Assembly (NCBI GenBank): GCA_014695295.1
Contig: JACJNY010000050.1
Location: 1-64,000 of the forward strand
Length of the DNA stretch: 64,000 bases
Reading direction: 5' to 3'
Origin: Microcoleus sp. FACHB-61
GTDB lineage: Bacteria; Cyanobacteriota; Cyanobacteriia; Cyanobacteriales; Microcoleaceae
The position numbers and the translations under genes were made by a program. The notes under the pieces are model-generated. The model was not told the origin of the DNA. It was given only the letters and a program-made list of their open reading frames with translations, and ran no database searches. This document shows, piece after piece, positions 34,701 to 45,700 of the stretch. Each line of letters starts with the position of its first letter. Position 1 is the first letter of the stretch.

Positions 34701-37700
34701 CAACCGAGATGTAGCGGATGTTACCATTACCAATAAGGACGATGATACGGCTGGTGTTTCTATTACTCCCACGGAAACAACTGCTACAGAAGGCGGTGTG
34801 AATGGCAGTTATGGGATCAAATTAACGTCGCAGCCGAGATCCCCTGTAACTATCACTCTCACAACAGGTGAGCAGATTGAAGCGATCGCCCCTGTGACTT
34901 TCACTGCGGATAATTGGAATGTCGCTCAAACCCTTACGGTGAAAGCTGCTGATGATACGATTGTGGAAGGGGCGCACAGCGGTAACATCGCTCACAGTGT
35001 GAGTAGCACTGATGCTAAGTATAACGAAATTGTGGTTCCAGGGGTGACAGTGGCGATCGCTGATAACGATGTAGCGCCAACACCAACACCAACGCCGACG
35101 CCGACAACTGGTACTCCGACACCGACACCGACAACTGGTACTCCGACACCGACACCGACAACTGGTACTCCGACACCGACACCGACAACTGGTACTCCGA
35201 CACCGACACCGACAACTGGTACTCCAACGCCGACACCGACAACTGGTACTCCAACACCAACGCCGACAACTGGCACTCCGACGCCGACACCACCGACACC
35301 ACCGACACCTGGTGGTACCATCGACACACAGAAGAATTGGTGCGGCGTAGAAGCTGGATTGGATAAACTTGAAAAAATTCTTGACGACCAATTACAGGCA
35401 GTTAACCTACCCATTGTCGGCCCGCTCAAGGACATTTCCCCAGATTTTATTGGCAATATCAAGACTAAGCTAGTCGATACGATTAAAAATCAGGGAAATC
35501 AAAGTCTGAGTCAGTTAGAAAGTAGCATCCGCACTGCTCTTGGATCGAACTACAATGTTGATCTAACGGGGACTTCTAGTGCTGATGCAAGTACCTTGCT
35601 AATTACTATTGGCAAGCAAGATGAGTTTCCCGACATCAATCTCTCTAAAAACTTAGGAGTACCGGCATTAAGCTTAGATGTAGATGGAAAAGGTAAATCA
35701 AAATACAACTACAACTTGTCTCTAGGAGTTGGTGTTAGTAAAGATTTCGGCTGCTACATAGATACTGACAAAACCAAGTTAACCGCCAACATTGACTTGG
35801 GCCTAAATGACCAATTCAAGGCAAAAGGCAACTTAGGTTTTTTCCAAGTTGACCTGGCAAACGATACCAACAACCTTACTAAAGTCGATGCCAACCTTGA
35901 AGTCAAGCTCAATGACTTAGACAATCTGGGTGGCCCGAATGATGGATCTCGCCTCACCTTGCCCGAACTGCAAGGCAACTATCAGTTTAAAGACTTATTC
36001 AATGCCAACTTAACGAGCAATGCTAATCTCGGTCTCACAGCAAAAACTAGCATCAACGGCAATGCTGCATTCCCCTCCTATAACTTCGACTTAGCAGTTG
36101 ATTGGCCGATCCTAAATTATGCTAACGGTCAGTTCACCGGGCCGCAAAAGCCCGCAGTTGCATTTAACAATATGCAACTCGATTTGGGAACATTTGTCAA
36201 TAATTTTGCCAAACCAGTAATCGGTAAAATTTCTGATGTCATTAAACCATTTCGACCAGTTATTAACTTCCTCAATGCCGACACCAAGTTACTGTCGAAA
36301 CTAGGTCTAGCCGGGGAATTTGATAAAAATGGGGATGGCATAGTCAGTGTACTAGAGCTGGCAGCAAAAATATCTGGTCGCGATATCGATACTCGCTTTT
36401 TAGAGGCGGTTGCCAAGGTTGATAAAGTTGTTGATTTGGCAAACCAAATAGCCAACTCTCCCGATAAAATCGACTTTGGTTCCTACAGTCTGGGGAATAT
36501 AGATGTTTCCGATCAAAGTGCTAATCTTCAGAATGCTTCCCCAGTTCCAAAGACTGCTATACAGCAAACCCCAAACCAACAAATAAACTCCAAAACAAGC
36601 GCCACTGTCAAGGATTTCTTAAATGCTTTACAAGATATTGATGGCTTTGATTTGCCACTCTTGACTAAACCGGAAACCGCGATTCAATTACTGATAGGTA
36701 AACCTGATGTTCCGGTCTTAAGCTATCAGATGCCCAAACTGGAGTTTGACTTTAATATTCGGAAAGATTTTCCGATATGGGGGCCGATCGAGGGTTTACT
36801 TGAAGGCAAGTTTAGTGCTTCAGCTCATCTAGGATTTGGGTACGATACCTACGGATTAGACCAGTGGAAAAACTTGAATTTTGATGCGGGTTCTGCTGAC
36901 AAAGTTTTGGATGGATTTTATGTGAGCGATCGCGAAAATGCTGACGGTACAGGGCCAGATGTGGACGAACTAAGTCTTGACGCTAGTATTGCGGTAGGTG
37001 CTGGGATAGATGCGAAAATTGTCGAGGGTTATGTCAAAGGTGGAATTGAAGGAAAAGTCGGGATCGATCTGATAGATATTGGAGAATTCCAGCCCAAACA
37101 AGGCGGCGACGGAAAAATCCGAGTATCAGAAATCACTTCGCGCATCAGCCAACCCTCGGTACTGTTTGATGTAACAGGACAAGTTAATGCTTTTCTCGGT
37201 GCTGAAGCTAAGGTAATTTCAGTCAAATTCTGTGAGAAAACCATTCCAGCAGTAAAAGTTTGGACGCCCTGGGGTCGCAAAAAGATCACCCCTGAAATCA
37301 AGATACCTTATCCTTGCGGATTTGATTACAAAACAGTCTACGATAATAACTTTGCCACATTTGAGTTAGCTGACTTTAGTTTGGGGCCGAGTTCTAGCAC
37401 TAGGGGCAGAGCAATTAACGGTTACATGGCCGGGGCGACAGTCTTTTTCGATGCCAACTTTAATGGAGTAAAAGATGAAAGCGAACCGTTCTCAATTACT
37501 AACGCAGATGGCAGCTTTGACTTAGATGTCTCTCTTGACGATTTCGACAAAAATAACAGTGGCGACCTCGAACCTGATGAAGGCAAAATTGTACTGAGAG
37601 ACGGCATCAATACCTCTACTTATTTGCCGCAGCAAACGCCGCTATTTGCTACACCAGATGCTACTGTCGTCACTCCGTTAACTACCCTATTGACGGAGTT

Positions 37701-39000
37701 AATCGAGCAAGGTATTGACCCCAATCAGGCGCAAATTCAGGTTATATCTGCACTGGGAGTATCGTCAGGAATTGACTTGACTAGCTATGACCCGTTACAG
37801 GCAATTACTCAAAACGATCCGAACGCTTTGGCGGTTTATGCAGCACACGCTCAGGTGCAAAATACCATTGTCTCGATCGCAGATTTAATTAGCGGTGCTT
37901 CAACTACCGCGAAAAATGAGATTGGCGATCGCGTAATTTCCGCCGTTGCCAATCAAATTAAATCTGGCGCTCTCGACTTAAGCAATGCGACACAATTGCA
38001 GGCGATTATTGAGTCGGCGACGAGTCAACTGCAAGTACCGCAACTATCTAGTATTGCTGCGGATGCCGCCCAAATTATTGCAGAGGGAAATCAGCGAATT
38101 GGTGCGATCGCATCCAGCAATACCTCGCCCTCAGATGCGGCGACAGAAATCGCCCGCATCCAAAAAGTCGCACAAGGAGAAGTAGCCCAAGATTTACTGC
38201 AAGTTGCAGCCGGAAATAAGACGATTCAGTCGGCGATTTCCGAAAATACTGGTGCATCTCTAAATACCAAAATTCAGTTGGCTACAGCTAACAATCCAAC
38301 AGTCCGCAATACTTTAGATACTGATGACTCTAGTACACCGTCTACACCCGATGAACCATTCCCTGAAAGCGGTATTGAATTCGTTAAAGATGGGGAAAAC
38401 ACTACCGAAAGCACAGATGGCGATGATACCCTCATGGGCAGCGCTAGCGATGATATATTGCGCGGTAAAAAAGGAAATGACTTGCTGTTTAGCCTTGATG
38501 GCAATGATTGGATGAATGGCAATCAGGGGAACGACTTAACAGATGGTGGAATTGGGGACGATACCCTTTACGGCGGAAAGGGTTTTGATACTTTGACTGG
38601 TGGTGCGGCTAGTGACTTCCTTTCTGGCAATCGAGGTGAAGATATCCTAATTGGTGAAAAAGCCGACGATACCCTCTACGGCGGTCAAGGCAATGATATT
38701 CTGCTAGGAGGTCAGGGTAACGATTTCCTCAGTGGCGATTTGGGGGATGATACCTTAATAGGGGATGTAGGCAATGATAAATTCTTACTCTCTACCAATT
38801 CCGGTATTGATACTGTTACTGACTTTGAGGTTGGTAAAGACTTGTTAGTATTGGGTAACGGGCTGAGTTTCGCGCAATTAGCCATTGCCGAAGATAGCGG
38901 TTCAACTTTAATTCGGTTTGCACAAACTGGGGAAGTTTTAGCTACTATCAGCGGAGTTTCTGCTAGCAGTATTAGTGCAGTTAATTTCGGATTGATTTGA
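31753..39000 (+). CDS. giant DUF4347/FG-GAP/Calx-beta/RTX surface protein 1 (2415 aa)
   Basis: Start chosen at the internal ATG (MPNLNIPVSV): AGGTGG lies just before it, and the paralogue has an equivalent MPILN start; an upstream ATG at 31720 would add 11 residues. Approximate order: DUF4347 5-180 with SHG (H67) and LLYGC (C115); about seven FG-GAP repeats 180-530 (VGDFNKDGNSDLVTAN and variants); Calx-beta and related repeats 530-1105 (ITINPTAGLTTGEDGT); a Thr/Pro tandem linker 1118-1180; a long unrecognised region to about 1890; a GATVFFDANFNG unit with an EF-hand-like DKNNSGDLEPDEG; helical part; RTX nonapeptides about 2215-2340; and a conserved 70-residue end. No Sec signal; RTX suggests type I export in Ca-dependent form. 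Probably adhesion, gliding or biofilm function. Confidence 0.88.
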   Translation: MPNLNIPVSVRSIAFIDTQVEDYQSLIAGVTPGTEVVVLDGNKDAIDQITDILGDRSNIDSIHIISHGSPGSLQLGDGSLSLDDIESDRDDLQQWFSPQTDSRSKNRPNILLYGCQVAAGETGKAFVKRLSELTGAFVAASQNLTGSVAKGGDWELEVSTGKIETPLVFEAEVLAGYEYVLSTFGAATDFPITYSLRKVATGDFNKDANLDLAFASTGVNRNVSIALGDGTGKFGAATNLNTSSPSDLSTYSVAVGDFNKDGNSDLVTANNATNNVSLLLGNGDGTFGAATYFGVGSRPYTVAVGDFNGDGNSDLATANQTSNNVSILPGNGNGNFGAATNINLSVGSNPYFVLVGDFNKDGKSDLATANSGSNSVSILLQNADGTLGAATNFSVGNSPNYIAIGDFNGDNNPDLAASNEGSNNVSILLGTGTGNFSTATNFGVGRQPLAIASGDFNADGKVDLATADNGSGDVSVLFGSGNGSFGTATTFLVAASPQGIVVGDFNKDGLSDLATANFASQNTSILLNTSPAVNFGAATYSGTEGTADTVVNIPVTISATPDAAVTVPIVIDPTSTATENSDYTFSPTSITFPAGATGAALTKNVAVTIKPDNLPENAETAILNLGTITGSVAGTTKKTTLTIAANGTVSYAIAAGTASIPEGNSGTKPLTFTATRSGNTGGASSVNYTIGGTATNVSDYNNIGGISGATAVTGTINFAAGETSKTITLDVLGDTLVEPDETIAVTLSSPTSPGVTPTITTATATTTITNDDKAGLTVNPISGLTTSEVGGKAEFTVKLNAQPTANVSIGLRSDNVAEGTVSTNSLTFTPANYNQPQTITVSGIDDLVADGPQPYKIVTAAAVSTDANYNNLDPDDVAVTNTDNDTPGITINPTAGLTTGEDGTKANFAVVLNTQPIADVTIGLNTDNVAEGTVSTNSLTFTPANWNTPQPVTVTGVNDSIADGDIDYKIVTGLAVSTDANYSNRDVADVTITNKDDDTAGVSITPTETTATEGGVNGSYGIKLTSQPRSPVTITLTTGEQIEAIAPVTFTADNWNVAQTLTVKAADDTIVEGAHSGNIAHSVSSTDAKYNEIVVPGVTVAIADNDVAPTPTPTPTPTTGTPTPTPTTGTPTPTPTTGTPTPTPTTGTPTPTPTTGTPTPTPTTGTPTPTPTTGTPTPTPPTPPTPGGTIDTQKNWCGVEAGLDKLEKILDDQLQAVNLPIVGPLKDISPDFIGNIKTKLVDTIKNQGNQSLSQLESSIRTALGSNYNVDLTGTSSADASTLLITIGKQDEFPDINLSKNLGVPALSLDVDGKGKSKYNYNLSLGVGVSKDFGCYIDTDKTKLTANIDLGLNDQFKAKGNLGFFQVDLANDTNNLTKVDANLEVKLNDLDNLGGPNDGSRLTLPELQGNYQFKDLFNANLTSNANLGLTAKTSINGNAAFPSYNFDLAVDWPILNYANGQFTGPQKPAVAFNNMQLDLGTFVNNFAKPVIGKISDVIKPFRPVINFLNADTKLLSKLGLAGEFDKNGDGIVSVLELAAKISGRDIDTRFLEAVAKVDKVVDLANQIANSPDKIDFGSYSLGNIDVSDQSANLQNASPVPKTAIQQTPNQQINSKTSATVKDFLNALQDIDGFDLPLLTKPETAIQLLIGKPDVPVLSYQMPKLEFDFNIRKDFPIWGPIEGLLEGKFSASAHLGFGYDTYGLDQWKNLNFDAGSADKVLDGFYVSDRENADGTGPDVDELSLDASIAVGAGIDAKIVEGYVKGGIEGKVGIDLIDIGEFQPKQGGDGKIRVSEITSRISQPSVLFDVTGQVNAFLGAEAKVISVKFCEKTIPAVKVWTPWGRKKITPEIKIPYPCGFDYKTVYDNNFATFELADFSLGPSSSTRGRAINGYMAGATVFFDANFNGVKDESEPFSITNADGSFDLDVSLDDFDKNNSGDLEPDEGKIVLRDGINTSTYLPQQTPLFATPDATVVTPLTTLLTELIEQGIDPNQAQIQVISALGVSSGIDLTSYDPLQAITQNDPNALAVYAAHAQVQNTIVSIADLISGASTTAKNEIGDRVISAVANQIKSGALDLSNATQLQAIIESATSQLQVPQLSSIAADAAQIIAEGNQRIGAIASSNTSPSDAATEIARIQKVAQGEVAQDLLQVAAGNKTIQSAISENTGASLNTKIQLATANNPTVRNTLDTDDSSTPSTPDEPFPESGIEFVKDGENTTESTDGDDTLMGSASDDILRGKKGNDLLFSLDGNDWMNGNQGNDLTDGGIGDDTLYGGKGFDTLTGGAASDFLSGNRGEDILIGEKADDTLYGGQGNDILLGGQGNDFLSGDLGDDTLIGDVGNDKFLLSTNSGIDTVTDFEVGKDLLVLGNGLSFAQLAIAEDSGSTLIRFAQTGEVLATISGVSASSISAVNFGLI
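35107..35295 (+). repeat. 27-bp coding tandem repeat (TGTPTPTPT linker)
   Basis: ACTGGTACTCCGACACCGAC plus ACCGACA is repeated seven times at starts 35107, 35134, 35161, 35188, 35215, 35242 and 35269, all in frame. It encodes a Thr/Pro linker between the Calx-beta-type repeats and the central domain. In-frame length variation is expected. Confidence 0.9.
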
Positions 39001-39767
39001 GTAGGGACACGGCAATGCCGTGTCCTCAATTGCTCAATTGTCGTGTCCTCAATTGCCGTGTTGTCGATAGTTATATCCGATTGGGCGACGTTTTGGGGTA
39101 GAGAAACGGCATTGCCGTATCCTCTGCGGCCGTGTTGTCGATGGTTATATCCGAGGGGGGCTCGAAGGGAGCAATTTCATCATCCAATCCGGTTGATTTT
39201 ATCTGTTACCCGAAATCAGGACACGGCAGTGCCATTTCCCTACAATTAATCGGGTGATGCTTACATCTCTCATCGAGAAAGATTGATTATTTTGGGGTAG
39301 GGAAACGGCATTGCCGTATCCTCCGCAGCCGTGTTGTCGATGGTTATATCCGAGGGGGCTCGCTCGGGCAATTTCATCATCCAATCCGGTTGATTTTATC
39401 TGTTACCCGAAATCAGGACACGGCAGTGCCGTTTCCTTACTTCATCGCCCTGGGAAAATCGAGAATGGCAGTGAACAGTCAACAGCATTGCCCTGAGCGA
39501 AGAAGTAAAATATTTCAGTATAATGATACTTGCTATTGAAGTGTTTTTGTGTTATGTGAGCCACCTCGCGCTGGCTCACCCGTAATATTACTTAATAAAT
39601 TTCCCAATCTTCATCAAAACTTTAATTAAACAGGTATTTATAAAGAAAAATTTATATAGATTTTTAGAAAAAACAGTTATGGTTACTACAACCTTCAGAA
39701 AGTGTTTCGGACGCAAGTCGCGAAACAGGGGAATCATTGTCTTTTTTTAGCTATTAGTAGGTGCAGT
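39001..39767. other. non-coding gap between the two giant genes, duplicated repeat and leader
   Basis: Contains GGCAATGCCGTGTCC-type palindromes (39006-39060), a direct duplication of about 148 bp (39092-39240 and 39291-39438), and from about 39587 a leader homologous to that of the first giant gene, ending TTTCGGACGCAAGTCGCGAA (39705 onward). No gene is seen. Confidence 0.7.
39092..39438. repeat. direct duplication of a ~148-bp intergenic block
   Basis: Copy 1 (39092-39240) and copy 2 (39291-39438) both run TTTTGGGGTAG, ACGGCATTGCCGTATCC, CGTGTTGTCGATGGTTATAT, GGTTGATTTTATCTGTTACC and end at CGGCAGTGCC. They differ by a few substitutions and short indels near the CTCG segment. The repeated ACGGCATTGCCGT and CACGGCAGTGCCG motifs are themselves palindromic. 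Confidence 0.8.
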
Positions 39768-42700
39768 ATGCCAATTTTAAATAATCAAGTTTCACCAAGT
39801 GCGATCGCCTTTATAGATACTCAAGTTGAAAATTATCAAAGTTTGATGGCCGGGATAAAACCGGGTACGGAAGTAGTCGTTTTGGATGGGAATAAAGATG
39901 CGATCGACCAAATTACTGAAGTTTTAGCTCTTCGTACCAATATTGACAGCATTCACATCGTTTCTCACGGTGCTCCCGGTAGCTTGCAACTCGGCGACGT
40001 TCGCTTTAGTTTAGATGATATAGAGTGCGATCGGCAGGATCTACAGCAGTGGTTTTCGCCATTAACCGACTCAATCGGCGACACTCGGCCTAATATCCTC
40101 CTCTACGGGTGCTGTGTAGCAGCAGGCGAGATAGGTAAAGCATTTGTCAAACGCTTGAGTGAGTTAACCGGGGCTTTTGTTGCGGCTTCCAAAAATCTTA
40201 CGGGAAGTGCGGCAAAGGGCGGCGACTGGGAACTGGAAGTAAGAACCGGGAAAATTGAAACGCCGCTGATATTTGAACCCGAAGTGTTAGCGGGTTACGA
40301 GTATGTTTTGAATAGTTTTGGTGCGGCAACTAATTTTGGCGTGGGGACAAATCCCAAAGGTATTAATGTAGGGGATTTCAACGCTGATACTTTCCCAGAC
40401 TTGGTAGTAACCAACCAGAATGACGACAACGTTTCAATTTTGTTAGGGAATGGCACAGGGGGTTTTGGCACAGCTACCAATTTTGCCGTAGGTTCAAGTC
40501 CGCTTTACGTCACCTCGGGACTGTTTAACAATGACAATTTCCCCGACTTAGCAGTAGTAAATAGTAGTAATATCTCAATTCTGTTAGCAAATGGTACTGG
40601 TGGCTTCTATGTAGGTAATGATTTCAATGTGGGTAATACTCCCCTTTCAATAGCTGTCGGGAACTTTAACACCGACACTTTCCTCGATTTAGCCGTGGTA
40701 AACGCTAATCCTCAAGGTGCTTCTGGTAGCGTGTCAATTTTGTTGGGAAATGGTGCTGGAAGCTTTGGCGCTGCCACCAACTTCAATGTTGGTGCGATTC
40801 CTGGTTCCGTTGTTGTAGGCAACTTTAACGCTGACAGTTTCCCCGACTTAGCGGTTGGCAACAGCTTATCTAACAATATCTCAATTCTGTTAGGAAATGG
40901 TACGGGCGGATTTGGTGCAGCTACTAATTTTGGGGCTGTGCCAACTCCAAATTCGATCGCCACTGGGGACTTTAACGGAGACAATTTCCTCGACTTAGCC
41001 ACAGCTAACGGCGGTTCTAACAGTGTGTCAATTCTATTGGGAAATGGCAATGGTGGCTTTGGCCCGGTCACTACTGTTAACGCAGGGGCAGAGTTGATGG
41101 GCATTGTGGCGAAAGACTTTAGCGGAGATGGCAGACTTGACTTAGCAGTAACAGGAACCAGCGGCGCTGCAATTTTAGTAGGCAACGGCAATGGCGTTTT
41201 TAGTGCACCGATTAACTTTGCTGCGGGGACAAGTCCAACTTCCATTATTGCAGGCAACTTTAACGCTGACACTCTCCCGGATTTGGCAGTAACGAACAAC
41301 GGTTCAGATAACGTTTCGGTGCTGCTGAATACACCCAATACGGTATCCTTCGTTCCTCCCAAAATAGGTAACACTTACAACGTTAATGAAGGCACGACAG
41401 ACACAGTAATTGATGTCCCGGTTACTATCAGCGGTGGCACTCCCTTAAGTGATGTAACTGTACCAATTGTCATCGATCCCAGCAGCACTGCTACTCAAGG
41501 TGCAGACTACACTCTTTCAACTACATCCCTTACTTTCTCGGCAGGCACTACTACTCTCACCCAGAATATTGCAGTAACTATTAAAGCTGACAATATCGTT
41601 GACAGTAACGAACAGTTAGTCCTCAATTTTGGCACAATTACAGGCGGTGTCGCCGATGCGAGTCAAGGAAAAGTGGCAATATTGGACAGGAATAGTTCTT
41701 ATTCAATTGTCGCCGACAATCCCACCGTTACCGAAGGCAATTCCGGCAAAACTCCTGCTGCATTTACTATTACTCGCAGCGGTAGCACGGAATTTTGGAG
41801 TACCGTAGATTATGCCATTACCGGCACTGCGACAAACGGGACTGATTACAACAATATCGGCGGCACTTCTGGCGCAACCGCTGCCACTGGTAAAATCAGT
41901 TTTGCTGCGGGGGAAACATCTAAAACTATTAGTTTGGATGTGTTGGGAGATGGCAATATAGAACCGGATGAAACTGTTGCCATTACTTTATCAAATTCAG
42001 TTTCACCGGGTGGCGCACCGACTATTGCGACAGCTACCGCTACGGCTACTATCAAAAATGATGACACTGCCGGCATCACTGTCAGTCCAAAGGCAATATC
42101 AACAACAGAACTTGGCGGAAAGGCAGAGTTTACTGTCAAATTAAACGCTGCACCAACAGCTAACGTTACCATCGATTTGAGTGGTTTCAATCCAGCAGAG
42201 GGAACAGTTTCTCCTAATAGCTTAACTTTCACTCCCGCTAACTACAGTGAACAAACAATAACCGTGACGGGCGTTGACGATTTAGTCGCTGATGGCCCTC
42301 AAGTTTACAAAATTGTCACGGCTGCTGCTGTGAGTACCGATGCTAATTACAATAACCTCGATCCTGATGATGTCACCGTCACCAACAGTGACAATGAAAC
42401 TCCGGGAATTACAATTAATCCGACGGCGGGATTAATTACGGGTGAAGATGGCACTCCTGCTAACTTTACTGTGGTTCTGAATACTCAGCCGACTGCTAAT
42501 GTGACTATCGGTTTGAACGCGGATAATGTTGCCGAGGGAACTGTTTCCCCTGCTAGCATAACTTTCACTCCGGCTAACTGGAATACACCGCAGCCGGTGA
42601 CAGTAACAGGGGTTAACGATAGCATTGCTGACGGCAATATTGACTACAAAATAGTCACAGCGCTTGCTGTTAGCGACGATCCGAATTATAAGCTAGATGC

Positions 42701-45700
42701 AGGGGATGTTAGCATTAGCAATAAAGACAATGATACCGCTGGTATTTCTATTACTCCCACGGCAACAACTGCTACAGAAGGCGGCGCGCCGGGCAGCTAT
42801 GACATTAAGTTAACGTCTCAGCCGATCGCCCCTGTTACCATTAACTTTAATGCCGGAAGTGAAATAAATACGATCGCGCCTGTTATCTTTGACAGCACGA
42901 ATTGGAATGTTGCCAAAACTGTCACTGTCACTGCTACCGACGACAGCAAAGCCGAAGGCACGCACAGCGGCACGATCGCTCACACTGTTACCACTACAGA
43001 CACTAAGTATAGCGGCACAACAATTCAGGATGTAAATGTAGCTATTACCGACAACGACACAGTAGGTGTCAGCATTTCTCCCACGCAAACAACTGCTACA
43101 GAAGGCGGGGCGAATGGCAGTTATGGGATCAAATTAACGTCGCAGCCAATCGCCCCTGTAACTATCACTCTCACAACAGGTAATCAGATAGAGGCGATCG
43201 CCCCTATCACTTTCACTGCGGATAATTGGAATGTCGCTCAACCCGTTACGGTAAAAGCTGTTGAGGATACGGTTGTGGAAGGCGCCCACAGCGGCAATAT
43301 CACTCACAGTGTGAGTAGCACTGATGCTAAGTATAATCTAGTTGTGGTGCCAGGGGTGACAGTGGCTATTACTGATAACGATGTAGCGCCAGTGCCAGTA
43401 GTTGTCGATCCGCCAGTAGTTGTCGATCCGCCAGTAGTTGTCGATCCGCCAGTAGTTGTCGATCCGCCAGTAGTTGTCGATCCGCCAGTAGTTGTCGATC
43501 CGCCAGTAGTTGTCGATCCGCCAGTAGTTGTCGATCCGCCAGTAGTTGTCGATCCGCCAGTAGTTGTCGATCCGCCAGTAGTTGTCGATCCGCAACCGCC
43601 AGTTACTACAGGAACAAGCAATCCAAACATATTCCCGATCGGATTACCGAGATCTAACGGAACTCCATTGGGTATAACGGAACCTATCAATCTGCCTCTT
43701 AGTGTGCCTCCCACGGTAAGTTTTTCCCAAGCTACTTACAAAGTCAAGGAAAGTTCCACAGGAGTCGTTCAGGCAGAAATTACTCTCACTCGCACTGGGG
43801 ATGATCTAGACAAAATTTCCAGGGCGTACATACAACCTGTTACTGGTGGTTCAGCGACTTTGGGAACAGATTGGAAATTTGCCTCCAGTTACTCTGGTCA
43901 AGTCACCTTTAACCGAGGCGAAGATACTAAAACTTTCACAATTGATATCTTGCGGGATGATCAAGGTGAGGGAACAGAAGAAATCGCGTTTCGGATCGCT
44001 AGTGCGGATAATGCCAATATTGGCACTCAAAGCTCTACCACCTTGCAAATTTTGGATAAAGTTTTCACCAACGAACTCGCGGATCTGAAGATACCTGGTT
44101 ATGTCGGCGCTAATGCGTGGGGAGACTACGACAATGACGGCGATTTGGATCTCTTGGTGATGGAAGGAGGTAGTTTACCAAACAACCCACTTTCTTTTCC
44201 CCGATCGCAATACATCCCGAAAGTGTACAGCAACGAAAACGGTACTTTTAAACCAATTGATATAGGGCTGCCTACCGTTTACGGAGGTGTGATTCAGGAA
44301 AATGGGAAGAATCATGATGCCAAACCTTCTGCTACGTGGGGAGACAGCGACAATGATGGTGATCTCGATATCTTGCTCACAGGCGTAAGAACTGATCCAA
44401 CACAGACCAACCCCTCTGCTACGCCGAGTTACATCCCCATCACCACACTGTACGTGAACCAAAAGATTGAGAACAATCTGCGGCCTTCTTACCAAACCCA
44501 GCAGATCAACCCCAATTTCTTTTTCCGAAGCACGGCAAATCTGCCTGGTATGTTCAACGGTTCCGCAGCTTGGGGAGACTACAACAATGATGGCAGACAG
44601 GATCTCGTACTCACAGGCGATACGAGTTCAGGCTACATCGCCAAAGTGTTCCGCAACGAACGCATTGACTTTGGCGGTGGCATTCCCTTTAACTACGGCA
44701 CTAGCTTTGAGGAAGAGACAGGGGTCAACTTGCCCGGTGTTATTGGCAATGCGGCTTGGGGAGACTACAACAACGATGGCAAACAGGATATCTTGCTGGC
44801 AGGCAACACCGGTTTAAAAGACAACAAGGGTGTAGCAATTTACGTCGCAAAATTGTATCGCAACACTGGCAATGGCTTTACCGAAGAGAGCAAGCCACTG
44901 CTGCAATATCAAAACCCCGGCGACCCTATTGATTACGGTGCATGGGGAGACTCCGACAGCGATGGCAAACTAGATATCTTGCTTACAGGTGGAAAGCCGG
45001 GTCCAGATGGGTCGTTGAGGCCTAGCTTTACCACGGTGCTCGTGAACAAGAGCTATTTAGGGGGGGAGACTAGGTTTGAGGGTAGTGGGATTCCATCAAG
45101 GCCTGGTGCTGGTTTCGGTACTTGGGGAGACTACGAGAATGATGGCGATTTGGATATCCTGCTGACAGAAAGCGATGAGTCGGGTAAAGGTGTCGCCAAA
45201 GTTTACAAAAATGAGTCGGGCTATACATCGATCGCGGATTCAGGGCTGCCTAATAATGTTGCCAGCCCTAGTTCTTGGGGAGATTACAACAAAGACGGCA
45301 GACTCGATATTGCACTCACGACAAGAGATGATTCATCTTTTCCGGGTGGCAGCTTTGTCAAAGTCTACCGCAACAACACCCCTGATGCGAACACGCCACC
45401 CTCTGCACCTCCACCTCAATTTTTACAGTCTAATACTATTTCAGAAGAAGGAGTTGTATTAAGTTGGCGGCCAGCAGAGAGTAGTACCTCAACCGACAGT
45501 AAAACTCTGGACTCTAAAACTCCTGATTGGGGTTTAAGTTACAACCTGCAAGTTTGGACTACTCGTCCCAATCCCAACGGTGGTGATAAGCCCCCCATTA
45601 AAGAGTACATTGTTGGCCCCATGTCCGGTGATGACGGAACTCGGCAAGTAGTGCAGTTGGGGAATGTCAACCAAGCCAAGATCAACCAAAACTACGGGGA

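Noticed and set aside
35107..35295. CRISPR-like repeat array
   Set aside because: Units are contiguous, without spacers, and in frame within a coding region.
34822..35462. Minus-strand frames with long RCRRWSTSC, VVGVGVGVP and SVSEYQL repeats
   Set aside because: Antisense readings of the 27-bp Thr/Pro repeat in the first giant gene.
43338..43714. Minus-strand frames full of tandem RIDNYW or GGSTTT units
   Set aside because: They are antisense shadows of the VVVDPP-encoding 18-bp repeat. No RBS or independent coding signal is present.
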